DNA from: a virus
Length of the DNA stretch: 29,590 nucleotides
Virus record (IMG/VR): IMGVR_UViG_3300042465_005040
Span: 1-29,590 of that record
Direction: 5' to 3' (one strand)
Part shown: positions 28,580 through 29,590 of the stretch, one piece after another
Layout: each line of letters opens with the position of its first letter
Numbering within the stretch: the first letter of the stretch is position 1
Notes under the pieces: model-generated
Told to the model about the DNA's origin: nothing
The model's input: the letters and a program-made list of their open reading frames with translations, nothing else
Databases searched by the model: none
Program-made: the position numbers and the translations under genes

Positions 28580-29470
28580 TTATTTGGTTGGGGTTGGGAG
28601 TTTTTTCCGCAGGGCGGTAATGATGGCGTTGGCTTGGGTTTCGTTGACTTCAGGGAGGGTTTCGGCAGAAAATTTCTTGAGGCATTTGTCGATGAAATCC
28701 TCATCCACCCTGACGGTTTCCAGCAGACCGGCGATCTCGGCCAGTTGCTCGGCAGTGGCCAGGCTGATGGGCTTGGCCTCTGCCTCGATGAAGTCCTTGC
28801 CGTAGCGGGATGCGAAGTCGGCAAACTCCAGATTGAAAGACTCCCCCTCAGGGAATCCAGTCAGGCGGGACTTGCGGACCACGGCCACCCGTTGCGGCCC
28901 GCGCTTCTGGCAGTGCAGGCCCAGGTCGATTTCATAAATGAGCTTATTCCAAACGTCAGGCTCCTTGCCCACCTCGGACCGCTGGCCATTCACCAGACCC
29001 CATTCAGAAGCCTCATGGGCGATCAGGACCACGTTCATATCCAGCTTGTCGATCCATGCCACCAGACGCCGCATGAAGGCAATGGCCGGCTTCTTTGAGG
29101 CACCGAAGGCATCCTTGTCCCCCAGCTTTTCGGCCTCATTGGAAACCGCGGTCTGATACAGCTTGGTAATGCTGTCGATAATCAACGTCTTGTAGGGGTG
29201 CGATTCCGTGGCCAGTGTTTGGATTTCGGAAAGGACCGTCTGGAAATCCAAGGTGCCATCACTTGGCCCCATGTAGGCCCCGCCGGCTTCTTTCAGTCTG
29301 GCCTGATAGTGCTTCAGATCAGCACCGCCTTCCGTGTCCATATAGTAGGGCTTCGGGAACGACAGTCCGAACCAAGTCTTCCCCACCCCGGAAGGGCCGA
29401 AGATGATCATTTTTGAGTGGCCAGGCTGAACCTCTTCAGGCTCGCGGGCTTTTAGTTTTGATGTTGCCAT
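28580..29470 (-). CDS. Sak4-like RecA-family ATPase (phage recombination)
   Basis: This 296-residue P-loop ATPase has Walker A GPSGVGKT at residues 25-32, a following YMDTEGGADL segment, Walker B YKTLIIDSITK at 93-103, and VVLIAHEASEW as the downstream strand. The length and the adjacent SSB-like gene match Sak4-type phage recombinases/annealing helpers that act with SSB at replication forks. The C-terminal 80 residues are charged helices. It is the first early gene in view, with leader CAAACCACACAAATAA and no Shine-Dalgarno. Confidence 0.82.
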   Translation of the reverse strand: MATSKLKAREPEEVQPGHSKMIIFGPSGVGKTWFGLSFPKPYYMDTEGGADLKHYQARLKEAGGAYMGPSDGTLDFQTVLSEIQTLATESHPYKTLIIDSITKLYQTAVSNEAEKLGDKDAFGASKKPAIAFMRRLVAWIDKLDMNVVLIAHEASEWGLVNGQRSEVGKEPDVWNKLIYEIDLGLHCQKRGPQRVAVVRKSRLTGFPEGESFNLEFADFASRYGKDFIEAEAKPISLATAEQLAEIAGLLETVRVDEDFIDKCLKKFSAETLPEVNETQANAIITALRKKLPTPTK

Positions 29471-29590
29471 TTATTTGTGTGGTTTGTGTATTCAGTTAAG
29501 AAAGCTGTGCCCCCGGCCCCGTTAGATTTCTCCGTTAAGAGCGGGACCGGAAGGCATTCCGCCAGAAACATTCTGATCGGAAATTGATTG
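29471..29590. other. upstream region of the early operon at the right edge
   Basis: No gene is seen. There is an imperfect 9-bp hairpin (29513-29521 against 29542-29550, one mismatch) and three GTTA(A)GA-type boxes at 29495, 29521 and 29534. They could be operator sites or a leader structure for the early operon, but the region is cut by the window edge. No promoter that I can defend was found. Confidence 0.3.

Noticed and set aside
1-29590. Integrase, repressor, tRNA or rRNA genes, insertion sequences
   Set aside because: I looked for tyrosine/serine recombinase motifs, CI-like regulators, transposase motifs and tRNA-like cloverleaf ends and found none that I could support by eye.

Overview
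The window is a block of a tailed double-stranded DNA phage or prophage, most likely a siphovirus with an HK97-type head. It carries TerS/TerL, an HK97-family portal, a ClpP-type prohead protease, a capsid protein, connectors, a tail tube, a 635-residue tape measure, a distal tail protein, a hub and fibres, plus lysis and replication genes. No integrase, repressor, tRNA, rRNA, CRISPR array or insertion sequence was seen, so temperate or lytic lifestyle cannot be decided. DNA is GC-rich by eye. Two lipoproteins and spanin-like proteins imply a Gram-negative (diderm) host. The A/C-rich, mostly Shine-Dalgarno-free leaders would fit a host lineage with weak SD use. Verrucomicrobiota is only a guess.

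Layout from right to left. (1) 29470 to 21384, minus strand: an early operon. It starts with a Sak4-like ATPase and an SSB-like protein, then a run of very small, often cysteine-rich proteins. Next come a nuclease, a possible methyltransferase-like protein and two paralogous AP2-like proteins. After a probable terminator and promoter come a lambda-O-like initiator, a DnaC-like helicase loader, a DUF3310 protein and small unknowns. (2) 18378 to 21383, plus strand: a packaging cassette of a helix-turn-helix protein, a tiny membrane protein, TerS, an HNH nuclease, a small protein and TerL. It converges with region 1 with no base between the two stop codons. (3) 18247 to 621, minus strand: the late operon, in the order lysis cassette, portal, protease, capsid, connectors, fibre, tail terminator, two tail tube paralogues, tail assembly chaperones, gp10-like protein, tape measure, second fibre, distal tail protein and hub. 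(4) 79 to 684, plus strand: an HNH/AP2 endonuclease whose end runs antisense into the hub gene.

The most interesting signals are these. Six CATTAC iterons, 9 to 11 bp apart, lie inside the initiator gene, and related boxes overlie its probable promoter, suggesting a lambda-like origin with autoregulation. A 9-bp tandem repeat (TGAACCNNN) fills the divergent region between the late operon and the packaging cassette, directly before a helix-turn-helix gene. The tail chaperone pair has a candidate +1 frameshift site followed by a 13-bp perfect inverted repeat. Two tandem tail tube proteins occur, one with an inserted domain of about 130 residues. The capsid protein has an N-terminus that looks like a signal peptide. 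Genes are tightly coupled, with many ATGA stop/start overlaps.
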